64,000 bases of DNA, from contig JAWKLJ010000002.1 of assembly GCA_041392805.1 (NCBI GenBank), forward strand, positions 2,123,001 through 2,187,000. The letters run 5' to 3'. Positions within the stretch are counted from its first letter, which is position 1. Each line of letters starts with the position of its first letter. Source of the stretch: Saprospiraceae bacterium. GTDB taxonomy: Bacteria; Bacteroidota; Bacteroidia; Chitinophagales; Saprospiraceae. A model generated the notes under the pieces. It made no database searches, had not been told where the DNA came from, and worked only from the letters and a program-made list of their open reading frames with translations. The position numbers and the translations under genes were made by a program. Below are positions 17,375-26,841 of this stretch, one piece after another.

Positions 17375-19528
17375 ATGAAAAAATTACCCTTTTTATTGAC
17401 ACTCTTTTTGGTGTCGATGATTGCTTGTAAGCCTAACCAAGATCAAAAAAAAGTAAGCCTCCAATATCCGGAAGCCATCAAAAAGGATCACGTTGACACT
17501 TACCATGGGACAGAAGTTCCCGATCCCTATCAATGGTTGGAGGATGATTTATCCGAAGAAACGGCTAGTTGGGTAAATGCCCAAAATGAAGTAACTGGCA
17601 GCTATTTAAATGGCATTGGTTTTAGAGAAGCGCTCAAGGGACGCATTGAAGAATTAATGGATTATGAAAGAGTATCTGCACCCTTCAAGGAGGGGCAATA
17701 TGAGTATTTTTACAAAAATGATGGGCTACAAAATCACAGTGTATTATACCGGACAAAAGTAGGTGCGGTGGACGCTGCACCGGAAGTATTTTTAGATCCT
17801 AATACCTTTTCTGAAGATGGTACAACCGGCCTGAGAGGGGTCTTTTTCACCAAGGACGGCTCCCTGGCTGCCTATATGATTACAGAAGGAGGCTCGGATT
17901 GGCGTAAAGTCATCGTTATTAATGCCGAATCAAAAGCCGTGATAGGCGATACGCTGATCGATGTCAAGTTTAGTGGGTTATCCTGGCGCGGAAATGCCGG
18001 ATTTTATTATAGTAGTTATGATAATCCAAAGGAAACCAGTGAGTTATCTGCTAAAACCCAGCACCATAAATTGTACTACCACGAACTGGGAACGACCCAG
18101 GATAAAGATGTATTAGTCTATGGTGGAGAAAAACAACCCAATCGCTACATTGGCGGCGGGGTGTCCGAAGATGGCCGTTACCTGATTGTTTCTGCTGCTC
18201 AAAATACCAGCGGTGCGCAATTGTACGTCAAGGACCTTGCTAAGCCTAGCGCTGATTTCGTTCAGATTCATGATGACTATTTTACGACTTGTGACTATGT
18301 CGATAACATTGGGACTACTTTTTACTTTTACACTAATATTGATGCACCCAATTATCGTTTGGTGAAAGTAGACCTGAATGCGCCAGCCCAATCCAATTGG
18401 GTAGACGTTATTCCAGAATCAGAAAATGTTTTAAGCGTCAATTCAGGTGGAGGTAAATTATTTGCCACCTATTTAGTAGATGCCAAAACAGCCGTCAAAC
18501 AATTTGACATGGACGGAAAATTGGAATGGGAGGTGGCCCTTCCAGGGATCGGGTCTGCCAGCGGATTTGGGGCTAAAAAAGAAGATACTTATCTTTATTA
18601 TTCCTTCACTTCTTTTACTTATCCTTCTACCATTTATAAATATGATATTGCCTCTGGCGAATCAACGATGTACAAGCAATCAAAGGTAGATTTTGATCCA
18701 TCAGCCTATGAAACCAAACAGGTTTTTTACGAAAGTAAGGATGGTACAAAAGTTCCGATGTTCATTGTATATAAAAAAGGCTTGGAGCTGAATGGTAAAA
18801 ATCCTACTTACCTTTATGCATATGGAGGGTTTAATATCAGTTTGACACCCAGTTTTAGTGCTTCCAGAATTGTTTGGCTTGAGAATGGTGGTATTTATGC
18901 CCAACCCAATATTAGGGGCGGAGGAGAATACGGTGAGAAATGGCACAAAGCAGGCACGCAAATGCAAAAGCAGAATGTATTTGACGATTTTATCGCTGCC
19001 GGCGAGTATTTGATCAAGGAGGGGTATACCTCCAGTGATTACCTGGCCATTGCTGGCGGCTCTAATGGTGGCTTGCTAGTGGGGGCCACCATGACCCAGC
19101 GACCAGATTTAGCTAAGGTTGCCTTGCCCGCAGTGGGCGTTTTGGATATGTTGAAGTACCACAAGTTTACCTCAGGTGCGGGCTGGGCGGCTGATTATGG
19201 CACAGCCGAAGATTCGCCTGAGATGTTTGCTTATCTCAAAGGTTATTCTCCTTATCACAATTTAAAAGATGGCGTTAGTTATCCTGCCACGATGGTCACC
19301 ACCGCCGACCATGACGATCGGGTGGTACCTGCGCATTCTTTTAAATTTGCCAGCAGATTGCAAGCGGCACATGTTGGCGATAATCCGGTATTGATCCGCA
19401 TCCAAACCAAGGCCGGTCATGGTTCGGTCTCCACCAAACAAAGTATTGAATTGGAGGCCGACCGCTATGCGTTCATCTGGACAAATATGGGGGTTGAACC
19501 CGATTTTTCTAAGGCTGTGCCTAATTAG
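17375..19528 (+). CDS. Prolyl oligopeptidase, S9A family, lipoprotein
   Basis: A 717-residue serine peptidase that cleaves after proline in short peptides. The N-terminus is a lipoprotein signal (lipobox VSMIAC, Cys18), so it is probably anchored in an envelope membrane. The N-terminal segment DPYQWLEDDLSEETASWVNA is diagnostic of S9A, followed by a seven-bladed propeller and a C-terminal alpha/beta hydrolase domain. The triad can be read as Ser563 in GGSNGGLLVG, Asp in DHDDRVVPAHS (about 647) and His682 in AGHGS. Other typical motifs are YGGFNIS and NIRGGGEYGEKWH. The gene is monocistronic or loosely linked to the glycosyltransferase 61 bases on. Confidence 0.95.
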   Translation: MKKLPFLLTLFLVSMIACKPNQDQKKVSLQYPEAIKKDHVDTYHGTEVPDPYQWLEDDLSEETASWVNAQNEVTGSYLNGIGFREALKGRIEELMDYERVSAPFKEGQYEYFYKNDGLQNHSVLYRTKVGAVDAAPEVFLDPNTFSEDGTTGLRGVFFTKDGSLAAYMITEGGSDWRKVIVINAESKAVIGDTLIDVKFSGLSWRGNAGFYYSSYDNPKETSELSAKTQHHKLYYHELGTTQDKDVLVYGGEKQPNRYIGGGVSEDGRYLIVSAAQNTSGAQLYVKDLAKPSADFVQIHDDYFTTCDYVDNIGTTFYFYTNIDAPNYRLVKVDLNAPAQSNWVDVIPESENVLSVNSGGGKLFATYLVDAKTAVKQFDMDGKLEWEVALPGIGSASGFGAKKEDTYLYYSFTSFTYPSTIYKYDIASGESTMYKQSKVDFDPSAYETKQVFYESKDGTKVPMFIVYKKGLELNGKNPTYLYAYGGFNISLTPSFSASRIVWLENGGIYAQPNIRGGGEYGEKWHKAGTQMQKQNVFDDFIAAGEYLIKEGYTSSDYLAIAGGSNGGLLVGATMTQRPDLAKVALPAVGVLDMLKYHKFTSGAGWAADYGTAEDSPEMFAYLKGYSPYHNLKDGVSYPATMVTTADHDDRVVPAHSFKFASRLQAAHVGDNPVLIRIQTKAGHGSVSTKQSIELEADRYAFIWTNMGVEPDFSKAVPN

Positions 19529-19589
19529 ACAAAAGAGGCGAGAAGTGAGAGGAGAGACGCCTGGTTTCTGACTATCCGCGAAGTGCAAC

Positions 19590-20276
19590 ATGAAATTAAG
19601 TATTATTATACCGACCTTGAATGAGGCGGGGCAGATTACGAAATTGCTTGATTATCTTTTCGCTAGCCCTCAAGCAGACCGCTTAGAGCTCATCATTGTC
19701 GATGGCCAAAGTAGTGATAATACCTGCTATTTAGCCCGGCAGGCAGGTGCCAAAGTGGTGGTAAGTTCCGAAAGAGGTAGAGCCATTCAAATGAACAAAG
19801 GAGCGGAAATGGCTAGCGGTGATGTGCTTTACTTTCTTCATGCAGACACCCTTCCGCCTTCTTCCTTCTATGCTGATATTCAAACAGCTATCCAGGGCAA
19901 TGTACAAAGCGGAAGTTACCGGCTCTCCTTTGATTTTAATCATTGGTTTTTAAACCTCCATGCTTGGTTCACCCGATTTAATGCCTCCGCCCTCCGTTAT
20001 GGAGACCAAAGCCTCTTTGTTAGTAAAGCCTGTTTTGAAAAGGTGGGAGGTTTTGACGATCAACTGCTCTTGATGGAGGATTACGAGATCGTAAAGCGTA
20101 TTAGGAAAGCCTGTTATTTTAAAGTACTTCAAAAACGTGTTATTACCTCTGCGAGGAGATATTTGGCTAATGGTATTTTTCGCTTACAAGTGATATTTTA
20201 CCTTATTTATTTCATGCATCGGATAGGGTTCTCGCAAGCGCGCCTGTTGAAAGTTTACCAGCGTTTGATAAACTAG
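19590..20276 (+). CDS. Family 2 glycosyltransferase (TIGR04283-like)
   Basis: A 228-residue GT-A glycosyltransferase. The N-terminal MKLSIIIPTLNEAGQI, IIVDGQSSDNT, the GRAIQMNKGAE segment and YFLHADT (metal-binding DxD-like position) match the small group annotated as TIGR04283. Members of that group have been linked to arsenosugar synthesis in some bacteria. C-terminal residues about 185-220 are hydrophobic and may touch the membrane. No arsenic genes are nearby, so the substrate is open. It converges with trxB, and a strong hairpin fills the 70-base gap. Confidence 0.8.
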   Translation: MKLSIIIPTLNEAGQITKLLDYLFASPQADRLELIIVDGQSSDNTCYLARQAGAKVVVSSERGRAIQMNKGAEMASGDVLYFLHADTLPPSSFYADIQTAIQGNVQSGSYRLSFDFNHWFLNLHAWFTRFNASALRYGDQSLFVSKACFEKVGGFDDQLLLMEDYEIVKRIRKACYFKVLQKRVITSARRYLANGIFRLQVIFYLIYFMHRIGFSQARLLKVYQRLIN

Positions 20277-20277
20277 T

Positions 20278-20340
20278 CTGGGCTAAACCTCAGAAGTTTG
20301 CTTTAGGTGACCCTAGGGAAACTTCTGAGGTTTAGCCCAG
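20278..20340. terminator. Bidirectional terminator with 22-bp perfect stem
   Basis: CTGGGCTAAACCTCAGAAG plus TTT at 20278-20299 is the exact reverse complement of the sequence at 20319-20340, with a 19-base loop. It lies between the stop codons of two convergent genes, 2 bases after one and 7 bases from the other, and should stop transcription from both sides. Confidence 0.75.
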
Positions 20341-20346
20341 GCACCA

Positions 20347-21291
20347 TTATACGATGCCCTCTTCCGTCAAATACCTTTCGGCATCCAGGGCAGCCATGCA
20401 GCCGGTACCCGCAGCCGTAACCGCCTGGCGATACACTTTATCCGCCGCATCACCACTTGCGAAGACCCCTTTTATCTTGGTTTTGGAGGTGCCAGGAACC
20501 ACTTGAAGGTAGCCTGTTTCGTCCATATCTAACCATTCCTTGAATATCCCTGTATTGGGTTGGTGGCCAATGGCTACAAAAAAGCCTTGAACAGGGATCA
20601 CCGTCGTTTCATTCGTCTTCCGGTTGCGCAAGCGCATGCCCGTTACTTCCTGTTCACCTAGGATCTCTTCCGTCACTGAATCCCAATGGATCACAATATT
20701 ATCCGTTTTGAGTACGCGTTCTTGCATGATTTTGGAGGCCCTCATTTCATCTCGGCGCACGATGAGGTGCACTTTGGGACATAGTTTGGCGAGATAAGAA
20801 GCCTCTTCCGCAGCGGTGTCGCCGCCACCCACGACCGCCACTTCCTGGCCTTTGAAAAAGAAACCGTCACAAACCGCACAAGCAGAAACGCCCTTATTCA
20901 TCAGTTTGGTTTCAGAGGGTAAACCGAGCCATTTGGCACTGGCACCAGTAGAAATAATCACACTATGGGCGTGGATTTCATCTCCATTCGAACTCCATGC
21001 TTTATGGATTGGCCCAGTGAAGTCTACTTTTTCAATCAAATCATAACGGATTTCCGTTCCAAAGCGTTCTGCCTGTTCCCGAAATTCATCCATCATTTCA
21101 GGTCCTCTGATGCCTTTGGGATAACCTGGATAATTCTCGACTTCGGTAGTGATCATCAATTGTCCGCCGGGCTCTTGTCCAGTGTATACCACTGGGCTAA
21201 GGTTTGCCCTGGCAGCATAGATAGCTGCGGTATAGCCTGCAGGGCCAGAGCCAATAATCAGACATTTGATGGGTTCAATGTTTTCTGCCAT
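20347..21291 (-). CDS. trxB: Thioredoxin-disulfide reductase
   Basis: A 314-residue flavoprotein that reduces thioredoxin with NADPH. It has the FAD-binding GSGPAG (14-19), the redox-active CAVC pair (Cys138, Cys141), the NADPH-binding GGGDTAAEE (155-163), and the C-terminal FAD motif VFASGDAADKVYRQAVTAAGTGCMAA. The length and motif order are those of the low-molecular-weight bacterial enzyme. It is co-directional with scoB, which ends 56 bases upstream, so it may share that transcript, though it has no pathway link. Confidence 0.95.
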   Translation of the reverse strand: MAENIEPIKCLIIGSGPAGYTAAIYAARANLSPVVYTGQEPGGQLMITTEVENYPGYPKGIRGPEMMDEFREQAERFGTEIRYDLIEKVDFTGPIHKAWSSNGDEIHAHSVIISTGASAKWLGLPSETKLMNKGVSACAVCDGFFFKGQEVAVVGGGDTAAEEASYLAKLCPKVHLIVRRDEMRASKIMQERVLKTDNIVIHWDSVTEEILGEQEVTGMRLRNRKTNETTVIPVQGFFVAIGHQPNTGIFKEWLDMDETGYLQVVPGTSKTKIKGVFASGDAADKVYRQAVTAAGTGCMAALDAERYLTEEGIV

Positions 21292-21347
21292 TTTTCAACG
21301 TTTTTTCGATGGTTTTGGCCATCTCTCTTTATTAGTCTTAATTCAGT

Positions 21348-22001
21348 TTACAATCTCATTTCTGGAATTTCTCCTGCTATGATTAGCCTTCCTTCGGTTG
21401 CTTTTATGATGTCTTCTACTGAAATGCCGGGCGCCCTTTCAATTAATTTAAAGCCTTCTGGGGTAACATCCAAGACAGCCAAATTGGTGACGACCTTCTT
21501 CACGCAGCCCACCCCGGTTAGGGGCAAGGTACATTGGCGAAGTAGTTTGGAATTTCCTGCTTTATCCGTATGCATCATCGCCACAATTATATTATCTGAC
21601 GATGCGACTAAATCCATGGCTCCTCCCATTCCTTTGACCATCTTGCCAGGAATCTTCCAATTGGCGATATCGCCATTGTCGGCCACTTCCATGGCGCCGA
21701 GCACCGTCAATTGAATGTGGCGCCCCCTGATCATGGCAAAACTGGTCGCCGAATCAAAAACAGAGGCGCCAGGCAAGAGCGTCACCGTTTGTTTGCCCGC
21801 ATTAATCAAATCCGCATCTTCCTCTCCTTCGAAAGGGAAGGGGCCCATGCCCAAAATGCCATTTTCAGATTGAAATTCAACGCTAATGCCTTCCGGAACG
21901 TAATTGGCAATCAAAGTAGGAATACCTATGCCCAAATTCACATACCAACCATTTTGTAGTTCCTGCGCTATCCTTTTTGCAATTCCTTTTTTATCTAACA
22001 T
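21348..22001 (-). CDS. scoB: 3-oxoacid CoA-transferase, subunit B
   Basis: The beta subunit of succinyl-CoA:3-ketoacid CoA-transferase, which activates acetoacetate with succinyl-CoA. The catalytic glutamate is Glu46 in FQSENGILGMG, followed by LLPGASVFDSATSFAMIRGRH and GAMEVADNGDIANWKIPGKM, all typical. It lies 115 bases downstream of scoA on the same strand. Acetoacetate is a product of the upstream fumarylacetoacetase, so the gene fits the end of tyrosine degradation. Confidence 0.92.
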   Translation of the reverse strand: MLDKKGIAKRIAQELQNGWYVNLGIGIPTLIANYVPEGISVEFQSENGILGMGPFPFEGEEDADLINAGKQTVTLLPGASVFDSATSFAMIRGRHIQLTVLGAMEVADNGDIANWKIPGKMVKGMGGAMDLVASSDNIIVAMMHTDKAGNSKLLRQCTLPLTGVGCVKKVVTNLAVLDVTPEGFKLIERAPGISVEDIIKATEGRLIIAGEIPEMRL

Positions 22002-22116
22002 GGATTAAGATTGTAATGGAGAAGTGGACATCCTATCTCTGTAGCTCTGTGCTATTCGCGGAGAAGCAGAAAACACAGAGAACCAGCGAAGCCCTGTTTT
22101 TTTATATGTCCACCCT

Positions 22117-22821
22117 TCAAGATGGTAATTTAGGTCGGACGGTCCTTTGCTCAATCCGTTTTTCATAGTTCGTTCCCTGAAATATCCTTTGTACAAAAAC
22201 ACCAGGAGTATGAATAAAGTTGGGGTCGAGCTCGCCGGGTTCTACAATTTCTTCGACTTCGGCAATGGTGATTTTGCCAGCCATGGCCATGACGGGGTTG
22301 AAATTGCGGGCACTGCCTTTGAAAATAAGGTTGCCAAAACGGTCACCCTTCCAGGCTTTTACAATGGCGAAATCTGCTACCAAAGCAGCTTCCAGGATAT
22401 GAGGTTTGCCGTCGAAGATCCTAACCTCCTTGCCCTCAGCGACTTCGGTGCCATAACCGGCAGGCGTGAAAAAGGCCGGAATGCCTGCCCCCCCCGCATA
22501 ACAACGCGCCGCCAGCGAACCTTGCGGAATCAAATCCACCTCCAACTCGCCACTCAACATCTGCCGCTCAAATTCTGCATTTTCGCCTACATAGGAAGAG
22601 ATCATCTTCTTGATTTGTCGCTGCTGTAACAAAAGCCCCAAACCAAAATCATCTACACCTGCATTATTAGAAATGCAAGTGAGCCGAGAAACGCCCTTCT
22701 CAACCAAAGCCCTAATGCAGTTTTCAGGAATACCGCACAAACCAAATCCGCCAAACATCAGGGTCATACCGTCCTCAATATCCTTAATGGCTGCCGCCGC
22801 ATTTTCAACTAATTTATTCAT
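22117..22821 (-). CDS. scoA: 3-oxoacid CoA-transferase, subunit A
   Basis: The alpha subunit of the same CoA-transferase. Diagnostic motifs are MFGGFGLCGIPENCI near residue 22, TCISNNAGVDDFGLG, SSYVGENAEFERQ and GSLAARCYAGGAGIPAFFTP. At 234 residues the length is normal. The gene follows fahA by 55 bases on the same strand. The 115-base gap to scoB is larger than usual for this pair and holds nothing recognisable. Confidence 0.92.
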   Translation of the reverse strand: MNKLVENAAAAIKDIEDGMTLMFGGFGLCGIPENCIRALVEKGVSRLTCISNNAGVDDFGLGLLLQQRQIKKMISSYVGENAEFERQMLSGELEVDLIPQGSLAARCYAGGAGIPAFFTPAGYGTEVAEGKEVRIFDGKPHILEAALVADFAIVKAWKGDRFGNLIFKGSARNFNPVMAMAGKITIAEVEEIVEPGELDPNFIHTPGVFVQRIFQGTNYEKRIEQRTVRPKLPS

Positions 22822-22876
22822 ATGTTTTCTTTTTGAGTAGAGATGACCGAAAGTTTGCCAAAATTAATATTAATAC

Positions 22877-24127
22877 TTAAACCTTCAAATTAGGGAGAAT
22901 TTTTGTACTGACTTCCCCAAATCCAACCCGAATACCCGCTTTGTGCCCAAATCCTCGCAGCACAACGGTATCGTTATCATTAATAAACACCCGAGACGTG
23001 CCATCGTTTAAGGTGATGGGCTTGCTGCCTGACCATGCCAATTCAAGCATAGAACCATAGGAGGACTCCTCTTTTCCGCTGATCGTGCCCGATGCCATTA
23101 CATCGCCTACGCGGACATTACAACCATTTATCGTATGATGCGCTAATTGCTGCGCCATATTCCAATACATATACTTAAAGTTGGATTGACTAACAATGGT
23201 CTCCTCTTTTTCCTCCGGAATAATGCCAACTTCCAGCTGAATATCATAATTTTTTGGTCCCTGATAGCTTAGATAGGGGAGTACCGCTGGCTCTTGCACC
23301 GGCCCTTCCACCCGGAAAGGTGCCAGCGCCTCCATCGTGACCACCCAGGGAGACATAGAAGAAGCGAAGTTTTTGCCCAAGAATGGCCCTAAGGGGACGT
23401 ATTCCCATTTTTGAATATCCCGAGCCGACCAATCATTAAAAAGCACCATTCCGAAAATATATGCTTCGGCCTGTTCAATGGGGATCGGCGCTCCTAATAC
23501 GGATTCTTTTCCTATAATAAAGGCCATTTCCAGCTCGAAATCTAGTCGCGCTGATGCTTTAAAGACAGGCTGGGTGGCTCCATTAGGCATGACCTGCCCC
23601 ATCGGGCGGCGAATCGGGACGCCACTGGGAATGATGGACGAGGCCCGCCCGTGATAGCCAACAGGAATATGCTTCCAATTGGGCAACAGCGCATTCTCCG
23701 GATCGCGAAACATTTTTCCTACATTGGTGGCATGTTCTATGCTGGAATAAAAATCGGTGTAGTCGCCAATTTGAACGGGGAGCTGCATCGTGGCAGCCGA
23801 TTGGTCAACAAATGCACCTGCCAGCTCTTTTAAAGGGGAAGCTTGATCGCAAAGACTAGCTTGTAGGCTCAGCCTGACCCGATTGGTCACGGCTTTTCCC
23901 AGTCCGATAAAGTCATTGAGGTAAGGTCGATCAAAAACGCCGGGATCGATAGCCAGGTCACCCCAAAAACCACTGGCTGCTACGACGCTAAGGTCCAGGA
24001 TTTGGTCGCCAATGGCGACCCCTGCCCTTGGGCCCTTATTGGCCGTTGAAAAAATGCCGAATGGGAGATTATGGATGCTAAAATCTGAATTTTCTGGTAT
24101 CCTTATCCAGGATTTAAGGTTGGACAT
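22877..24127 (-). CDS. fahA: Fumarylacetoacetase
   Basis: This enzyme hydrolyses fumarylacetoacetate to fumarate and acetoacetate, the last step of tyrosine breakdown. The start was placed at the ATG at 24127, leaving 11 bases after hmgA; the longer frame to 24154 would overlap hmgA. With this numbering the metal ligands are Asp125 (DYTDFYSS), Glu198 and Glu200 (LDFELEMAF) and Asp232 (FNDWSARDIQKWEYVPLGPF), at nearly the same positions as in the mammalian enzyme. The catalytic-region His is in SSIEHATNVG. The length of 416 residues is normal. Confidence 0.95.
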   Translation of the reverse strand: MSNLKSWIRIPENSDFSIHNLPFGIFSTANKGPRAGVAIGDQILDLSVVAASGFWGDLAIDPGVFDRPYLNDFIGLGKAVTNRVRLSLQASLCDQASPLKELAGAFVDQSAATMQLPVQIGDYTDFYSSIEHATNVGKMFRDPENALLPNWKHIPVGYHGRASSIIPSGVPIRRPMGQVMPNGATQPVFKASARLDFELEMAFIIGKESVLGAPIPIEQAEAYIFGMVLFNDWSARDIQKWEYVPLGPFLGKNFASSMSPWVVTMEALAPFRVEGPVQEPAVLPYLSYQGPKNYDIQLEVGIIPEEKEETIVSQSNFKYMYWNMAQQLAHHTINGCNVRVGDVMASGTISGKEESSYGSMLELAWSGSKPITLNDGTSRVFINDNDTVVLRGFGHKAGIRVGFGEVSTKILPNLKV

Positions 24128-24138
24128 GGTAACTTGTT

Positions 24139-25299
24139 TTAATGTGCTAACCAAGACTGGTAATATTTCCCATCATCAATTTGCATGGCCGCTTCCGTGA
24201 CCATTAAAGGGCGGAAGGTATCAATCATCACCGCTAATTCTCCGGTTTCCTTTTTGCCAATACTCCGCTCATAAGCGCCCGGATGCGGGCCATGAGGGAT
24301 CCCGCCAGGATGCAGGGTAATATAACCTTGTTTAATATCATTTCGGCTCATAAAATCACCATCGACATAATAGAGCATCTCATCCGAATCAATATTCGAG
24401 TGGTTATAGGGCGCTGGAATGGCCTGAGGATGGTAATCATATAAACGTGGGCAAAAGGAGCAAACCACGAAGGCACTTGTCTCGAAGGTCTGGTGTACCG
24501 GTGGTGGCTGGTGCACCCTGCCCGTAATGGGTTCAAAATTGTGAATCGAGAACCCATAGGGGAAATTATATCCATCCCAACCCACCACATCAAAGGGATG
24601 CGAAGCATAGACCAACTCGTGCAAATGCCCTTGTTTCTTAATTTTCATGAGAAAATCCCCTTGTTCATCATGGGTTTCCAGGGCCGCTGGGAGTTTGTAG
24701 TCTCTTTCGCAAAAAGGGGAGTGCTCCAGCAATTGCCCGAACCAATTGCGATAGCGTTTTGGGGTATAAATGGGATGAAAAGATTCGGCATACAGGATTC
24801 GATTCTCGGGGGTATCAAACTCAATTTGATAGATCATTCCCCTTGGGATAATCAGGTAATCGCCATATGCAAAAGAAATATTGCCGAGTAAAGTCCTCAA
24901 GGTACCGGAGCCTTTATGGATAAAAAGCATTTCATCGGCATCGGCATTCTTATAAAAGTAGCTGGTCAGGGATTGCCGGGGAGCAGCCAGGCCAATATGG
25001 ATGTCTTTATTGACCAACAGGGGCGTCCTGCTCTCCAGGAAATCATCCTTTGGCGCAACCTCAAAGCCTATTAGTTTTAAGGCTTTCATGTTTTTTTCAA
25101 TGGCAATTTTTGGTGTAACCTCTTTTGACGTTCCTATGCTTTTGACCATGGTCGGTCGGTGCAGGTGATAAAGCAAAGAAGACATGCCATCAAAGCCAAT
25201 GGTACCAAATAACTGCTCATAATGCAAGCTCCCATCCGGTTTTTTGAAAATCGTATGGCGCTTTGGGGGCAATTTTCCAAGTTTATGATAAATAGGCAT
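24139..25299 (-). CDS. hmgA: Homogentisate 1,2-dioxygenase
   Basis: This enzyme opens the ring of homogentisate to maleylacetoacetate. The 386-residue form is shorter than the proteobacterial and animal enzymes, as is usual in Bacteroidota. The probable iron ligands are His300 and Glu307 (YNHSNIDSDEMLYY) and His336 (HPGGIPHGPHPGA). No maleylacetoacetate isomerase gene is visible in the window. First gene of the leftward hmgA-fahA-scoA-scoB run, divergent from a TetR gene that may control it. Confidence 0.93.
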   Translation of the reverse strand: MPIYHKLGKLPPKRHTIFKKPDGSLHYEQLFGTIGFDGMSSLLYHLHRPTMVKSIGTSKEVTPKIAIEKNMKALKLIGFEVAPKDDFLESRTPLLVNKDIHIGLAAPRQSLTSYFYKNADADEMLFIHKGSGTLRTLLGNISFAYGDYLIIPRGMIYQIEFDTPENRILYAESFHPIYTPKRYRNWFGQLLEHSPFCERDYKLPAALETHDEQGDFLMKIKKQGHLHELVYASHPFDVVGWDGYNFPYGFSIHNFEPITGRVHQPPPVHQTFETSAFVVCSFCPRLYDYHPQAIPAPYNHSNIDSDEMLYYVDGDFMSRNDIKQGYITLHPGGIPHGPHPGAYERSIGKKETGELAVMIDTFRPLMVTEAAMQIDDGKYYQSWLAH

Positions 25300-25314
25300 A
25301 GCTTGTGAATTTTA

Positions 25315-25392
25315 ATACTAACAATTGGTAGTAAATATACTAACAATTATAATTATTCGCAATAAAGAATCGAAGTAGCGTTAGTATATTTG
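25315..25392. promoter_or_regulatory. Divergent promoter/operator region of hmgA and tetR
   Basis: The 119-base intergenic region has two ATACTAACAATT-like copies (25315 and about 25337) and an inverted copy: ATATACTAAC at 25335-25344 is the exact reverse complement of GTTAGTATAT at 25380-25389. The second arm overlaps TATATTTG at 25385-25392, which fits the Bacteroidota -7 box TAnnTTTG for the TetR gene. Binding of the TetR product here would repress its own gene and possibly hmgA. The sequence repeats are seen; the binding is inferred. Confidence 0.4.
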
Positions 25393-25418
25393 CCAATTAA
25401 CATTTAGATTTGGCGGCT

Positions 25419-26009
25419 ATGGAAAGAAAGATCACCAGGGAACGTTTTATCGAGGAATCATTGAAGTTGTTTCAAGAAAAAGGTTTCAAGGCGACCACCA
25501 TGCGGGATATTGCGCAACGCTTAAATATTGAAGCAGCGACCATTTACAATTATATCGATTCAAAGCAAGCACTGCTAGAAACCTTGTTGTTTGAAATTGC
25601 TGATAAATTCCAGAGCGGGGTCCAGCACATTTCCTCCTCTTCCTATGCTCCTGTAGATAAAATCAAAGCACTGATCAACTTAAATGTTCGACTTACAACG
25701 GAATACCCCTACCATGTTTCGCTACTGGTCAGCGATTGGAAACACCTCAAGGAACCGCGTAAGGCTGATTTTATTGAAAATAGAGCGAGCTACGAAGACA
25801 AAGTGAGAGGCATGGTGAAAGAAGGGATTGATACGGGGGCTTTGCGGAAAATGGATCCGGAGATCGCCACCTTTTCCATTCTATCGGCTATTCGTTGGCT
25901 TTTTAGTTGGTATACTTCCCATCCGACAGCTATTAACCCCATTGAATTGGAGAAACAAATCATTGATTTTGTATTGAAGGGGGTGGAGGAAGGATCCAAC
26001 ATGCCGTAA
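25419..26009 (+). CDS. TetR/AcrR-family transcriptional regulator
   Basis: A 196-residue regulator with an N-terminal helix-turn-helix (FQEKGFKATTMRDIAQRLNI, then EAATIYNYIDSKQALLETL) and a variable ligand-binding C-terminal domain. The start is the ATG at 25419; the TTG at 25410 is less likely. It is divergent from hmgA, with palindromic repeats between them, which suggests control of the tyrosine-degradation run. It is followed 18 bases on by the TauE/SafE gene, so control of that gene is also possible. The effector is unknown. Confidence 0.88.
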   Translation: MERKITRERFIEESLKLFQEKGFKATTMRDIAQRLNIEAATIYNYIDSKQALLETLLFEIADKFQSGVQHISSSSYAPVDKIKALINLNVRLTTEYPYHVSLLVSDWKHLKEPRKADFIENRASYEDKVRGMVKEGIDTGALRKMDPEIATFSILSAIRWLFSWYTSHPTAINPIELEKQIIDFVLKGVEEGSNMP

Positions 26010-26027
26010 ATAATTCCGAATAAAAAT

Positions 26028-26795
26028 ATGTTTTCATTATTTGAACTGCCTGCTGAATTTCAATTATCGACTTACGGCTGGATTTTTGCCTTGGCTGCTT
26101 CCTTTTTGATAGGACTTTCCAAGTCTGGGATCAAAGGAATAGATGTGGTGAATGTTACCCTTTTGGCCTTGGTATTTGGTGGGAAAGCCTCTACTGGCAT
26201 CATGGTGCCCATGTTGATGTTGGGAGATATATGTGCCGTCATCTACTACAATCGGCATGCCCAATGGGTTTACCTTTTTCGCCTGCTACCCTGGATGATG
26301 GCAGGGGTATTATTAGGCGTATGGTTTGGCAAAGACTTGCCAGAGGCCACCTTTAAGCAGGGAATGGCCATTATTATTTTTGTCAGTGTGATCATTATGT
26401 ATTGGTGGGATCGAAAAAAGAACAAGGAGGTACCACATCAGTGGTGGTTTGCTGGGATTATGGGGTCTTCTGCCGGTTTCACCACCATGGTTGGCAACTT
26501 AGCAGGTGCTTTTGCCAACATTTTTTTCCTGGCGATGCGCATGCCCAAGGATCATTTTATCGGGACGGCGGCCTGGCTTTTTTTCATCATGAATATTTTC
26601 AAGGCACCTTTTCACATTTTTTTCTGGAAAACCATTACCCTTGATACCTTAGCCCTCAATCTACGCATGTTCCCCATTTTGCTATTGGGATTTGGCGTTG
26701 GCATCTGGCTGGTAAAGCAAATAAAAGACGAACATTATCGTCAACTTATTTTGTTGTTGACGGCTTTGGGGGCCATTGCTATTTTCTTTAAGTAA
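26028..26795 (+). CDS. TauE/SafE-family sulfite/anion exporter
   Basis: A 255-residue membrane protein with about eight hydrophobic segments and the family hallmarks LIGLSKSGIKG near the N-terminus and SSAGFTTMVGNLAGAFANIF in the second half. Members move sulfite, sulfoacetate or related anions out of the cell. The next gene encodes an SsuD-like monooxygenase that would release sulfite, which supports a sulfite-export role. Transcribed with tetR (18-base gap) and probably with the LLM gene (46-base gap). Confidence 0.85.
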   Translation: MFSLFELPAEFQLSTYGWIFALAASFLIGLSKSGIKGIDVVNVTLLALVFGGKASTGIMVPMLMLGDICAVIYYNRHAQWVYLFRLLPWMMAGVLLGVWFGKDLPEATFKQGMAIIIFVSVIIMYWWDRKKNKEVPHQWWFAGIMGSSAGFTTMVGNLAGAFANIFFLAMRMPKDHFIGTAAWLFFIMNIFKAPFHIFFWKTITLDTLALNLRMFPILLLGFGVGIWLVKQIKDEHYRQLILLLTALGAIAIFFK

Positions 26796-26841
26796 TCATT
26801 GAATATAAGTTCATTTTTAAAAGGATAAAAGAAAGTATCTA

